The notes: generated from the letters alone by a model not told the origin. Positions 17,525 through 26,590 are shown, numbered from the stretch's first letter. The stretch is 64,000 nucleotides of DNA from Gramella sp. MT6 (GCF_019357415.1 NZ_CP048410.1:3312501-3376500); one strand, 5' to 3'. Translations and numbers: made by a program.

Positions 17525-17956
17525 ATGTTTTCTAAAGCTTGTGAATACGCAATAAGATCGACTTTGTACATAGCAGGTGAATCGCAAAAAGAAAGGCGCA
17601 CCAGTCTTAAAGAAATTGCCAGAGCGATCAATTCACCGGAAGCTTTTACCGCTAAAATTCTTCAAAAATTAGTTCAGCAGAATATAGTCAATTCGATTAA
17701 AGGGCCACGCGGTGGATTTTTTATAGATAAAGAAAAAAACACCACCAAACTCGCTGAGATAGTTCGGGCTATAGATGGTGATTCGATCATGAATGGTTGT
17801 GCTCTTGGTCTGGAAAAATGTTCTGAAGATCATCCATGTCCATTACATTTTGATTTTGTCAATATTCGCAGCGGCTTGAAGCATATGCTTGAAACTACCA
17901 GCATATTTGAGCTATCCTCAAAACTTGTTTCAGGTACGAGTTTCCTAAAATTATAA
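17525..17956 (+). CDS. Rrf2-family transcription regulator, NsrR-like
   Basis: A 143-residue winged-helix regulator. FSKACEYAIRSTLYIA and KGPRGGFFIDK are the Rrf2 helix and wing signatures. Three cysteines, C92, C99 and C105 (GCALGLEKCSEDHPCPLHF), are placed like the Fe-S ligands of NsrR and IscR. In this setting an NO-sensitive [Fe-S] repressor of the nos, membrane-protein and ric genes is the best guess. Two related inverted repeats in the cluster are candidate binding sites. Its own start lies about 40 bp after one of them. Confidence 0.85.
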   Translation: MFSKACEYAIRSTLYIAGESQKERRTSLKEIARAINSPEAFTAKILQKLVQQNIVNSIKGPRGGFFIDKEKNTTKLAEIVRAIDGDSIMNGCALGLEKCSEDHPCPLHFDFVNIRSGLKHMLETTSIFELSSKLVSGTSFLKL

Positions 17957-17960
17957 GGAT

Positions 17961-18004
17961 GAGAAGGAACTAGAGATCTAAAAGAATCTCTAAGGCACCT
18001 TCTC
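17961..18004. terminator. Two-part stem between convergent rrf2 and ric genes
   Basis: Outer arms GAGAAGG / CCTTCTC (17961-17967, 17998-18004) enclose inner arms AGAGAT / ATCTCT (17972-17977, 17986-17991). It lies between two convergent stop codons and can serve as a terminator on both strands, though the T tracts are weak. Confidence 0.5.
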
Positions 18005-18023
18005 ATTCCTGACAAACAGTTTT

Positions 18024-18746
18024 TTATAATCTCAATTCCCTCTCAAGTTTTAATGCTTTCGGGTGAAGTATATTATTCTCAAGATGTATATGTTCATGAA
18101 GATCTTGTTCGAATTCATCGAGCTTATCGAAAAGCGCTTTATAAGTATTACAGGCATGTGCAGGAGGTGTATAATTATTCGTTAAGTGTGCAATTTCCTT
18201 AAAGATATTACCGGCAAATTCGTGCTCTTCTTCCATCATTTTGATTGGGTTCTCCACCGTGCTGAAATTTGGAACATTTAACGGGATTCCCTCTTTTTCA
18301 GCTTTTAGCATCTTCTTGATGAAAGGAAAAAGGATCAACTCTTCTTTCTTAAGATGTGCAGCCAGCTCACCCGCTACTTTATCGAACAATTCATATACTC
18401 TTACCAGTTCAGGATTATTACCTCCATGTACTTTGGCCACTTTTGCAGAATACTGGATCAATAACCCAATATTTGCCTCAATATAAGTATGATGTTTCTC
18501 AATTATATGATCTATCAGTTCATCAAGAGGTATCTTATTGAAATCAGTTTCATTTTCTTCTACAGCACCTATCAGTTCAAGATCCTTTACAAGCGCAAAA
18601 TAGTCCACTCCCCTTTCCTGGCAAGCCTTTTCCACACTGATTCCACCTCCACAGCAAAAATCAATTCCATAATTTTTGAAAACATGGGAGGCTTTTATAT
18701 TCTGCGTAACATAATCTGCTACTGTTTTTTCAGGTTTTATAATCAT
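18024..18746 (-). CDS. ric: Ric/ScdA-type di-iron protein for iron-sulfur cluster repair
   Basis: A 240-residue protein from the ATG at 18744-18746 (MIIKPEKTVADYVTQN, the normal family start; an in-frame ATG 36 bp upstream is less likely). The N-terminal ScdA_N/DUF542 domain has FKNYGIDFCCGGG. The C-terminal hemerythrin-like domain supplies iron ligands in HIIEKHHTYIE, HLKKEE, EEEHEFAG and HEHIHLENNIL. Such proteins restore Fe-S clusters damaged by NO or oxidants. Its pairing with an Rrf2 regulator and nos genes makes an NO-stress function likely. Confidence 0.92.
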   Translation of the reverse strand: MIIKPEKTVADYVTQNIKASHVFKNYGIDFCCGGGISVEKACQERGVDYFALVKDLELIGAVEENETDFNKIPLDELIDHIIEKHHTYIEANIGLLIQYSAKVAKVHGGNNPELVRVYELFDKVAGELAAHLKKEELILFPFIKKMLKAEKEGIPLNVPNFSTVENPIKMMEEEHEFAGNIFKEIAHLTNNYTPPAHACNTYKALFDKLDEFEQDLHEHIHLENNILHPKALKLERELRL

Positions 18747-18923
18747 AATTAAAAATTTAATATTAGACTTCAATATTTTCAAAACTACTCGAATCTGACA
18801 GGATTAAATATGATGAAGATCATCAATTATCCCAATTCTTATCTAGTTTATTATACCGTCAGATAACTATCTTTTTATTCGTTCAGGAACGTGAAATAAA
18901 AGCTATCAAAAAATTAAAAATTT

Positions 18924-19425
18924 TATCTGGAGCGTTTTCCTTTTTTGTTGTTTTTGAGGCGGCTTCCATTGATATGTTATTGTATGATTTCATGATGTTC
19001 ATTTTAGATTTACTTCCCGTAGCGCCTTCGCTGTTACCTTTTTTTGTTGCTTATACAGTTTTCAATATTTGGAATTGAAAAGGACTTATAAAAAGGAGCT
19101 TGCGACTGGCTTATGCAATCCGGTCAATTTCCAAATGTTGGTATTTTGCTGTCAAAAAAAGAGTGAAACAGTGAAGGCGTGGAAGTTTTTCTAAAGGACG
19201 ATGTGAAATATGATAATATGGGGAGCCACCTCAAATAATAAATGGAATTCCGCTTAAGCGGACTCCATTCTCAATCGTGGTTGGAATGGAGTAATCCTAT
19301 CCTTTAATGGAATTGGATTTACGGAATGTAAGCCTAAGATCGGGGATGGTGTCCAAGACTTTTAAAGCGAAGCTCTTTGCCCGGAATGCAGCTCTTTAGC
19401 GGTATAAAGCGGGAATGTGCTGAGC
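18924..19425. repeat. Right copy of the ~500-bp direct repeat bounding the nos cargo
   Basis: Same orientation and ends as 7841-8344, with the hairpin around CCGCTTAAGCGG at 19242-19268. On the minus strand a 39-codon frame (18883-19002) starts M-N-I-M-K-S-Y and diverges after ENAPD, exactly where the repeat ends. In the left copy the same start leads into ssb. The two differences from the left copy within that shared peptide are both Asp to Asn, so there is no sign of selection for the peptide. The remaining stretches 18783-18923 and 19426-19676 show no gene. Confidence 0.92.
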
Positions 19426-19676
19426 GCAAAAGTTTTTTGGAATCTGAATAGTAATTTAATCAAATAGGTTTAAATCTTATGAAGACTTTTTTGGTAGTAT
19501 AATAAGATTGGAGATCACAACAATTTTACAGAACCTTTTTAAGATTTTACCTAATTACAAAAGGATTAACTTTTTATTGGTAATTTGATTGGATATTTTC
19601 AATTAGATTCGAAGAAATGTAGAGATCAAAAGAAGGGTTAATTCTGTTAAGACAGTCATGGCCCTTTTTTTATGAT

Positions 19677-19898
19677 CTAATTTAAACGATTACTAAAATC
19701 CTTGAATTTAATTTTTTTCCTAACCTCTTCTGGAATTTCTAACCCAAAATCATAGGAATCCTTGTTTAAGGAAATTACACTATTACAATTTGAACAATTA
19801 AATTTTGCCTTTTTTAATAACATGGATAAAGTAAAATTAATACTTGCTCCACAATTTCTGCATTCTCTTTCGATTACACTGGAACCTACATTAATCAT
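19677..19898 (-). CDS. Small zinc-ribbon protein
   Basis: A 73-residue protein with two CxxC knuckles, CRNC and CSNC, 19 residues apart, which should bind one zinc ion. The C-terminal half (EIPEEVRKKIKF) is charged. It is not recognised beyond the zinc ribbon. It lies alone between the cargo repeat and umuDC. The coding call rests on the spaced cysteines and intact frame. Confidence 0.55.
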   Translation of the reverse strand: MINVGSSVIERECRNCGASINFTLSMLLKKAKFNCSNCNSVISLNKDSYDFGLEIPEEVRKKIKFKDFSNRLN

Positions 19899-20117
19899 TA
19901 TTTAGAATTTAAAGGATTACACTAAAATGTTGGGAATGATTTATTTATATCTTCAATATGATGATTTAAATTTTCAATATGTGTTTAGAATTTCATAAAG
20001 TTTTAATTTTTAAAATTTTAATTTCAACTAGATTTCCTATTACGATGATTCTAGATCCAATTTAGCACTGATTGATAATTATTCAAATTGGTTAATAAAA
20101 AGGATTATTTCCTATTT

Positions 20118-20145
20118 AATGGAATATTTCCATTTATTAACTTTG
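20118..20145 (+). promoter_or_regulatory. Promoter and operator-like palindrome of umuDC
   Basis: AATGGAA-TAT-TTCCATT (20118-20134) is a perfect 7-bp inverted repeat that partly precedes a TAnnTTTG-type element, TAACTTTG, at 20138-20145. A repressor bound there would block the promoter. The start codon at 20150 is only 5 nt downstream of the -7 element, so the transcript would be nearly leaderless unless another start is used. Confidence 0.5.
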
Positions 20146-20149
20146 AAGC

Positions 20150-20566
20150 ATGAAAGTATTGCTTCATTTAGCCATTCATGGTATTTATAATTTTCCGTTC
20201 GTGGGACATATTACCGCGGGATTCCCCTCCCCGGCCGATGATCACCTGGATAAATCTATTGACCTAAATTCTGAAATAATTAAAGACCGGGATGCCACCT
20301 TTTTCGGCAGAGTTGAAGGTGATTCCATGACCGGAGCAGGGATAGAACATGGAGATCTTTTAGTGATCAATAAAGGATTGGAACCTTGTAATGGAAAAAT
20401 TGCCGTTTGTTTTATTGATGGGGAGTTTACGGTAAAGAGGATTAAAATCGAAAAGGATGTCATCTGGTTGGTTGCAGAAAATCAGAAATATAAACCTATA
20501 AAGGTTACAGCAGAAAATGATTTCCTTATCTGGGGAATAGTGACCAACGTAATCAAGTATGTATAA
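20150..20566 (+). CDS. umuD: UmuD-like S24 peptidase (polymerase V subunit)
   Basis: A 138-residue LexA/UmuD-type protein. The self-cleavage site is A23-G24 in [10 protein letters not shown], the catalytic serine S59 in GDSMTGAGI and the catalytic lysine K96 in FTVKRI. It has no N-terminal DNA-binding domain, so it is UmuD rather than LexA. RecA-stimulated cleavage is expected to activate translesion synthesis with UmuC. Its stop overlaps the umuC ATG (TAATG). Confidence 0.92.
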   Translation: MKVLLHLAIHGIYNFPFVGHITAGFPSPADDHLDKSIDLNSEIIKDRDATFFGRVEGDSMTGAGIEHGDLLVINKGLEPCNGKIAVCFIDGEFTVKRIKIEKDVIWLVAENQKYKPIKVTAENDFLIWGIVTNVIKYV

Positions 20567-21834
20567 TGTACGCCCTGGTAGACTGTAATAACTTCTATGC
20601 TTCCTGTGAACGAGTTTTCAATCCATCCCTGGAAAATAAACCAGTTGTAGTTCTTTCTAATAATGATGGTTGCGTTATTGCACGAAGTAACGAAGCAAAG
20701 GCATTAAATATCCCAATGGGGGCTCCCGCATTTCAATATGAGGCAGTATTTAAAAGGAATGGTGTTTTTGTATTCAGTTCTAATTACGCTTTATATGGAG
20801 ATATGAGCAGAAGAGTAATGAATATACTTTCCACGTTCACCCCGGATATTGAGATCTATTCTATAGACGAGGCATTTTTGCTGCTAGCAGGCTTTAAAGA
20901 ACATTTTGATTTAACGACCTATGGTCAGGATATGATTAAAGCTGTTCGAAGCAGAACAGGTATCCCAATTAGTATTGGAATTGCCCCCACCAAGGCCTTG
21001 GCAAAAGTTGCAAATAAGATCGCCAAGAAATTTGCAAATCACACAGGAGGCGTTCATATCATAGATGATCCCGAGAAAATCAGGAAAGCTCTTTTATGGA
21101 CTAAGATTGGAGATGTTTGGGGTATCGGCCGACAATACGAAAAGAGACTACTTGCAATGAATATTAAAAATGCACAACAGTTCGTAGAATTACATGATGA
21201 GTATGTACGTAAAGAATTTTCTGTAGTCGGCCTGCGACTGAAAAGAGATCTATCTGGACTAACCACTTTGTCGTTAGAAGTTACTCCGCTAAAAAAGAAT
21301 ATTTCAGTAACTAGGGCGTTCGAAAATATGTACAGTGATTATGCCGAATTGAAAGAAAGCGTATCTACCTATGCCGTAAAGATTGGTGAAAAACTCAGAA
21401 GACAGGATAGTAACTGTTCTTTGCTCCAAGTTTTCTTACTTACTAATCCATTTAGAAATGATCTTAAGCAGTATCGGGCAAGTATATCAGTATATACTCC
21501 CCATCCAACTAATTCCAGCATTACGTTAGTCAAAATAGCTTTAACTGGCCTAGAGTTGATCTATAAGGAAGGTTTTCAATATAAGAAGGCTGGAATCATC
21601 GCCATGAAACTTACGCCTGCTAAGCAAAAGCAGTTTAAACTTTTCACAGAAGAAAATCCTAAGCACGAACAATTGATGAAGGTAGTAGACCAATTAAACT
21701 TCCGGGAAAACGGCAAGGTGAAATTCGGAGGTCAGGATCTAGGACGTACCTGGAAAATAAGACAAGAAAGGTTATCAAATAGATATAGTACTAGATTGGA
21801 CGAATTAATCACGGTTAAAGTTAACCAGGCATAG
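20566..21834 (+). CDS. umuC: UmuC-like Y-family DNA polymerase
   Basis: A 422-residue error-prone polymerase. [19 protein letters not shown] gives the first catalytic aspartate, [10 protein letters not shown] the second acidic pair, and a C-terminal UmuC-type domain (ending near [10 protein letters not shown]) follows the little finger. Together with UmuD it forms polymerase V, used to copy past DNA damage. umuDC pairs are frequent on mobilizable elements. Stop and start overlap by one base with umuD. Confidence 0.94.
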   Translation: MYALVDCNNFYASCERVFNPSLENKPVVVLSNNDGCVIARSNEAKALNIPMGAPAFQYEAVFKRNGVFVFSSNYALYGDMSRRVMNILSTFTPDIEIYSIDEAFLLLAGFKEHFDLTTYGQDMIKAVRSRTGIPISIGIAPTKALAKVANKIAKKFANHTGGVHIIDDPEKIRKALLWTKIGDVWGIGRQYEKRLLAMNIKNAQQFVELHDEYVRKEFSVVGLRLKRDLSGLTTLSLEVTPLKKNISVTRAFENMYSDYAELKESVSTYAVKIGEKLRRQDSNCSLLQVFLLTNPFRNDLKQYRASISVYTPHPTNSSITLVKIALTGLELIYKEGFQYKKAGIIAMKLTPAKQKQFKLFTEENPKHEQLMKVVDQLNFRENGKVKFGGQDLGRTWKIRQERLSNRYSTRLDELITVKVNQA

Positions 21835-21885
21835 AGCCAAATAATTATTAAATAAAAAAGCTTCAATTATTAAGAGTACACTTAT

Positions 21886-23091
21886 TTAAAAATCTAAAAC
21901 TGTATTCAATGCTTTATCCGTTTGATTAGTCATAAAATTAGACTGATACATCATTGTAGTGGTTACCGAAGAGTGTCGATACAATTTTTGTAAAAGCTGA
22001 ATAGGAATTCTATCTCCAGATATATTACCGAAACTATGCCGTGCGATATGCATAGTAAGTTTTTTTTCTATTTCCAGTTTCCTAGCAATTCTTCCTAATT
22101 GTCGGTTAAAATTTCGGGTAACAGTCTTAATTCTTGTTCTCACCATAATTTCGTCTGACAAATCAATACCTCGAAGTTCTGGAAAAACTAAATCACAGGC
22201 TTCATTTCTGACCTTTCGATATTTACTCAATATATCCTGAGCTTTAACAGGGATTTTTAAGGATACTAACTTATAATTTTTGTTCATGCGATAGTATAAC
22301 CTATCATCTTTTAGATCACTCCATTTTAATTGAATAATATCGGTAATGCGTACACCTGCAAAGTAGAAACTAAGCAACCATACATTAAGGGTATGTTGAT
22401 TAGCTGGATTTAGATCCTTGGCATTTTCCAGCTTTTTCAATTCACCTATTGTTAAACCTATTTTCTTTGCTTCCGGAATTTTGATTTGGTATCTACCCTT
22501 TCCGAAAGGATAATCATTTTTATCTGCCCGGTTTGCGGCTAAAGCCAAATTGTAAATAGCCCTAATGCATATCATGAAATTTACGACTGTACGTTTAGCT
22601 CTATTTTTTTTAAACTGAAGAAAAGTGGAAAAATTATTTAAAAGGGTTACATCAATTTCATGAAACTTGATATCATTACCGGCAAAATTTAAGAATTGCT
22701 CTACCCTATTTTTTTCAGTTTTATATTGATTCGTTTTTTTTCTTTCCCAAATATTATTCAAATATATTTCCGCCACACTTTTAAAGTCATTATTGGAATC
22801 TCTTTTAATTGATTCCTTTAACTTACCTATAGATAAACTTCTTCCCTTGGCTTCGCTTTCAAGGAGTTTCTCATTAGCTTCGACCAATTTAGCCAGAATT
22901 AGGTGGTTTAATCGAGAGGCATTAGGATGATTTTTTTTTACCCTTCCCTTCTGATCATCCCAAAATTTATCTTCAATGTATTGGCCTGTGTATAGGTAAG
23001 TAGTTCGTCGATCTATAGTGATACGAATAGCTATTGGAAATTGACCAATTTTGTTCGCTTTTTTTCTTAGTACAGGATAAATAGAAGCCAT
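21886..23091 (-). CDS. Tyrosine recombinase (integrase) of the mobile element
   Basis: A 401-residue phage-type integrase. It has an N-terminal arm-binding domain, a SAM-like core-binding domain (about 100-190) and a catalytic domain with R248 (GVRITDI), H348 and R351 (HIARHSF), H373 (YRHSSV) and nucleophile Y382 (MMYQ). All key residues are present, so it should be active. It is read away from the tRNA 3' fragment 170 bp upstream. Two 9-bp repeats there are candidate arm sites. It should integrate and excise the element at the tRNA. Confidence 0.95.
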   Translation of the reverse strand: MASIYPVLRKKANKIGQFPIAIRITIDRRTTYLYTGQYIEDKFWDDQKGRVKKNHPNASRLNHLILAKLVEANEKLLESEAKGRSLSIGKLKESIKRDSNNDFKSVAEIYLNNIWERKKTNQYKTEKNRVEQFLNFAGNDIKFHEIDVTLLNNFSTFLQFKKNRAKRTVVNFMICIRAIYNLALAANRADKNDYPFGKGRYQIKIPEAKKIGLTIGELKKLENAKDLNPANQHTLNVWLLSFYFAGVRITDIIQLKWSDLKDDRLYYRMNKNYKLVSLKIPVKAQDILSKYRKVRNEACDLVFPELRGIDLSDEIMVRTRIKTVTRNFNRQLGRIARKLEIEKKLTMHIARHSFGNISGDRIPIQLLQKLYRHSSVTTTMMYQSNFMTNQTDKALNTVLDF

Positions 23092-23131
23092 AATTTTAAC
23101 TTATTTGTCTTCTATAAATTTAATCAAATTC

Positions 23132-23151
23132 AGGTACAACATAGGTACAAC
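23132..23151. repeat. Tandem 9-bp repeats, candidate integrase arm-binding sites
   Basis: AGGTACAAC occurs at 23132-23140 and 23143-23151, one helical turn apart, between the integrase start and the tRNA fragment. Short direct repeats in this position are typical arm-type sites of tyrosine recombinases. Confidence 0.45.
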
Positions 23152-23257
23152 TTTTATCCATATCAAATGATTCTTTTTGAATGTAAGCAAAATGAAAACC
23201 TATGCTTTTAATTGATTTTGAGCGGAATAACATCCATTTAATTGAAATAGATGATTT

Positions 23258-23299
23258 TTCATAACCCGGAGGTCCCGAGTTCAAATCTCGGTCTCGCTA
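23258..23299 (+). other. 3' half of a CAT-anticodon tRNA, probable attR of the element
   Basis: The stretch fits a tRNA from the anticodon loop onward: loop TTCATAA, 3' anticodon stem CCCGG, variable loop AGGTC, a perfect T-arm (CCGAG-TTCAAAT-CTCGG), the acceptor strand TCTCGCT and discriminator A, with no encoded CCA. The expected CCGGG partner and the rest of the 5' half are missing: upstream is AT-rich element DNA. Anticodon CAT means Met or Ile2. The break at the anticodon loop is where many integrases cross over. The complete tRNA should be at the element's other end, left of the window. Confidence 0.8.
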
Positions 23300-23303
23300 C
23301 TAG

Positions 23304-23336
23304 AAAAAATCCCTTCAAAATAGAAGGGATTTTTTT
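23304..23336 (+). terminator. Terminator following the tRNA fragment
   Basis: AAAAAATCCCTTC and GAAGGGATTTTTT pair around a 6-nt loop, ending in seven T. It is placed as the natural terminator of the tRNA gene and marks the start of host sequence. The rest of 23337-23636 shows no gene. Confidence 0.8.
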
Positions 23337-23636
23337 ATGGATATATCTCAACGGATAGTGATCTTTATAATTGAAGAATTTTGAATTAGCATTCCTTAAT
23401 TTCAATGGCATTAATTTTTCATATTCACATTCGTAGTTTTTCATTATCTTTAAATAACTTTTTTGAAAAAAGTTGAATTGAGTTCATTTTTCAGCTACAA
23501 ATAGAATCTATTCCCCTTCCTCTCCATAAACCAAACTTCTTATTATTTATGCTGCCTTTAATTTTAAAGGCTAAATTTTTTTAATACCTCTCCCTAAACC
23601 TGCCTTTAAATTCTGTTCAATTTAAAATCAGGCAGT

Positions 23637-25349
23637 ATGAAAAATTCAGAAAATTCAGAAAATTCAGAAAATATAATCAGCCTCATAAAGCAAAAAAGAA
23701 CAATCACTAGATTCATAAGTTGGTTTTTCTCTGTTGTGCTCTTACATATGTTATTTGCCTGTTCATACTTCAAGGTTCAGCAGATTGAAGCCGCTACTGA
23801 AGCTGAAAAGCAGGCGCAAATAAATAATTTTGAACAGGAGCAGAAGTATATAGTTATCCACTCCCAAGAAGTCAAGTACCACCTTGAAAAGATAGATGTA
23901 AATCAGGACGACCAATTATTATCTGGGACCCTGGTTCCCTTAAACGCTAATCACATGCATCCCAAGGATCCCAATATAAAGATCGGGAAAACCTATCGAT
24001 ATAATAAAAACAAAACTGAACCACTTAACGAAGTCCATATCTATCTAAATGGTAATTATGACCTGGAACAGGGAAAAGAAATCTCTATTCCTATTTCTGA
24101 GGTAGAAAGGATCGCTGTAATAGATAAAAATGTAGGTAGAACAATCATAAATATAGTAGGAAGTACCCTGGGAGTCCTGGCACTTGCCACTATTATTGTT
24201 GCTCTTACTAAAAGTTCCTGTCCATTTATTTATTCTTATGATGGTGAAAATTATGTTTTTAACGGCGAGTTATATCCCGGGAATATAATTAGAGATGCTC
24301 AAATAAATGACTACCTAAAATTAAATGATCTATGCGAAAATGATGGATTCTATAAAATAAGGATCAGCAATGAACTCCTTGAGGTTCAGCATACAGATCT
24401 TGTAGAATTGATTTTGATCGATCTTCCTCAGGGTAGTGAAGTTTTAGTTGATCCTGCTGGCAATCCATTAGTGATCCAACACCCAAAATCGCCAATCAAA
24501 GCTATTAGTAATGGTCGTTCTGTATTGCAACAAATAAAATTATATGATGATGAGAGTGAATTTACTTTCAACTCTGTTTCAGGTAAAGAGAATGATTTAA
24601 GTAGCATGAAATTAATATTTCAAAAACCAGATCAGACTGAAAGCATCAACCTAAAACTGACTGTTAAGAATTCTATGTGGTTAGATTACATCTTTGGTAA
24701 ATTCAATGAAAAATTTGGCAGCTACTACCCTACTTTTCAAAAACAACAACAGAATTTCACAGTAGAAAAGTCAATCTCCTGGCAAGATTCCCAACACATC
24801 CCCTTATTTATTTATGTAAAGAGAAACGGCAATTGGATCCTGGAAGAAAAGATCTATTCAACCGGACCACTAGCCTTTCGTGACATCGGTTTGAAAATAC
24901 ATATTTCTGATATAAAAACAGATCATATTGAAATAAAACTGGAAACGGGATTTATGTTTTGGGAGATCGACTATGCTTCAATAAGTGAAGGTATTAATTC
25001 CGAAATAAAATCACGATCCATTTCAGCATATAGAGCCATAACAGAAAAAGGTTCCGAGGTTTCGCGATTATTACAGAAAAGTGATGACCAATATCTTACC
25101 CAGGAAGAACCCGGTGAGTTTGTTGATGTTTTCTACGAAGCTCCTGAAATTTCAAAAGGAAATGAGAGAAGTATATTCATTAAAAGCAAAGGCTATTATA
25201 ACTATACTCGTAATTACGATGGGACTCCAGACCTTCGAGAATTGGTGAAGTTTAAGCAAGAAGGGTATTTCACGAAATTCTCAAAAACTTCATATGACCA
25301 GATCTTAAAGACCTGGGAATTGGAGAAAACAAGTGATTATGCGCTCTAA
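23637..25349 (+). CDS. Unrecognised lipoprotein with a membrane segment, coupled to a radical SAM gene
   Basis: A 570-residue exported protein that I do not recognise. The N-terminus has three tandem copies of the 9-bp unit GAAAATTCA (NSE repeats), then a hydrophobic segment with lipobox LFAC (C42) and a short coiled-coil-like stretch. The region around residues 170-192 is a glycine-containing hydrophobic helix followed by SSCPFIYSYDGENYVFNGELYPG, a motif-like block seen in large surface proteins of this phylum. The remainder is beta-rich. The true start could be a later codon. It overlaps the radical SAM gene by 11 bp, so the two are made together. It stands just outside the predicted attR. 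Confidence 0.75.
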   Translation: MKNSENSENSENIISLIKQKRTITRFISWFFSVVLLHMLFACSYFKVQQIEAATEAEKQAQINNFEQEQKYIVIHSQEVKYHLEKIDVNQDDQLLSGTLVPLNANHMHPKDPNIKIGKTYRYNKNKTEPLNEVHIYLNGNYDLEQGKEISIPISEVERIAVIDKNVGRTIINIVGSTLGVLALATIIVALTKSSCPFIYSYDGENYVFNGELYPGNIIRDAQINDYLKLNDLCENDGFYKIRISNELLEVQHTDLVELILIDLPQGSEVLVDPAGNPLVIQHPKSPIKAISNGRSVLQQIKLYDDESEFTFNSVSGKENDLSSMKLIFQKPDQTESINLKLTVKNSMWLDYIFGKFNEKFGSYYPTFQKQQQNFTVEKSISWQDSQHIPLFIYVKRNGNWILEEKIYSTGPLAFRDIGLKIHISDIKTDHIEIKLETGFMFWEIDYASISEGINSEIKSRSISAYRAITEKGSEVSRLLQKSDDQYLTQEEPGEFVDVFYEAPEISKGNERSIFIKSKGYYNYTRNYDGTPDLRELVKFKQEGYFTKFSKTSYDQILKTWELEKTSDYAL

Positions 25350-26562
25350 TGCTCCAAATTGTACCAGTTATATTCCAGAAGTCAACAATCTAGACGTTTT
25401 AGAATTGGAGGAATTCGTCCTGCCTGAATCTGTAAACGTTACAGGCTGGAAAAAAAGCCTAGTCCTCTTGTATTCAAAATTTCTTGTATTACAAGCCTTG
25501 ATCGAGTCTTACCGAAATCCTGTAATGTGGTTCAAAGGTTTTCGCTACCTATATAGCTTAAGGGAAAAGTTTTTTGGTAATTCTGAGGTAAAGAAAATAT
25601 GCAAAGTTAGAGACAAATATTATTCGAGCCTTTATGCTCCGGCGATTAATGATCTCAAATTTAAAACCTTCATAAAGTCTGAGCTGAACCGGTATAAAGA
25701 ATTAAAAGCTAGTTCCAATCGATTTAATCACGTATTTCTTGCCATTACCAAAAAATGTCCATTGCAATGCGAACATTGCTACGAATGGGATCGTTTAAAT
25801 AAAAATGAAAAATTTAATGAAGATAAATTAAATTTCACTCTTAAAAAGTTGGAGAAAGAAGGTGTTTCACAAATATATCTTACAGGTGGTGAACCACTCA
25901 TAAAATTTAATACAATCCTCAACCTTTTAAAAAATGCCGATCCTAAAACGGAACTCTGGATAAATACTTCAGGATACCAGCTAACCAATGAAAGAGCCCG
26001 AAAATTAAAAAGTTCGGGATTAACGGGTGTATTCATAAGCCTTGATCATTACCTTGAGGAAGAACACAATAACTTCAGAAAAAACAGCAGATCCTTCTAC
26101 TGGGTGATGCAGGGAACCCAAAATTCCCTTAGGAATGGATTAGTAGTAACACTCTCCTTATGCGTTAGAAAAGAATTTTTAAAGGATAAGAACCTTGCAA
26201 ATTATATGGATCTTGCCAGAAAACTTGGTGTATCCTTTGTTCAGTTTATAGAACCTAAAGCCGTGGGCCATTATAAAAACACAGATATTTCTTTAAAAAA
26301 AGAGCAAGTTGAAAAATTGGAATCATTTTTTGAAACCTACAACTTTGATGAAGCATATACTACTTTTCCACTAATTTGCTATCATGAATATTATCAACGG
26401 AGATCTGGCTGCCTGAATACGAATAATCGTGGGCTTTATATAGATCCTGATGGTGGAATAAACCCCTGCCCTTTTTGTCATAAAGTTTCAGGAAATATCT
26501 TGAATGATGATTTTGAAGAATCATTAAAAACCCTCAGACAGAATGGGTGTCAGCAATTCTGA
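25339..26562 (+). CDS. Radical SAM protein with SPASM-like C-terminal cysteines
   Basis: A radical SAM enzyme of about 407 residues. The cluster motif CPLQCEHC (C142, C146, C149, counted from a GTG 6 bp upstream) fits CxxxCxxC. A GGEP motif (YLTGGEPLI) follows, and C360, C379 and C382 (DPDGGINPCPFCHK) form a reduced SPASM/twitch-like cluster site. Such enzymes often modify peptides or proteins. No small precursor peptide is evident nearby, so the coupled lipoprotein is one candidate substrate or partner (inference). ATG at 25339 is preferred over GTG at 25333; both overlap the end of the upstream gene. Confidence 0.88.
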   Translation: MRSNAPNCTSYIPEVNNLDVLELEEFVLPESVNVTGWKKSLVLLYSKFLVLQALIESYRNPVMWFKGFRYLYSLREKFFGNSEVKKICKVRDKYYSSLYAPAINDLKFKTFIKSELNRYKELKASSNRFNHVFLAITKKCPLQCEHCYEWDRLNKNEKFNEDKLNFTLKKLEKEGVSQIYLTGGEPLIKFNTILNLLKNADPKTELWINTSGYQLTNERARKLKSSGLTGVFISLDHYLEEEHNNFRKNSRSFYWVMQGTQNSLRNGLVVTLSLCVRKEFLKDKNLANYMDLARKLGVSFVQFIEPKAVGHYKNTDISLKKEQVEKLESFFETYNFDEAYTTFPLICYHEYYQRRSGCLNTNNRGLYIDPDGGINPCPFCHKVSGNILNDDFEESLKTLRQNGCQQF

Positions 26563-26590
26563 TTAACTGATAATTATCCTCAAGTACTCC

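Noticed and set aside
8536..18746. Full denitrification island
   Set aside because: No nirS/nirK, norB/norC or nitrate reductase gene; only N2O reduction and NO-stress functions are present.
23259..23444. 61-codon minus-strand frame ending RPRFELGTSGL
   Set aside because: That ending is the known false peptide produced by reading a tRNA backwards; it overlaps the tRNA fragment and terminator.
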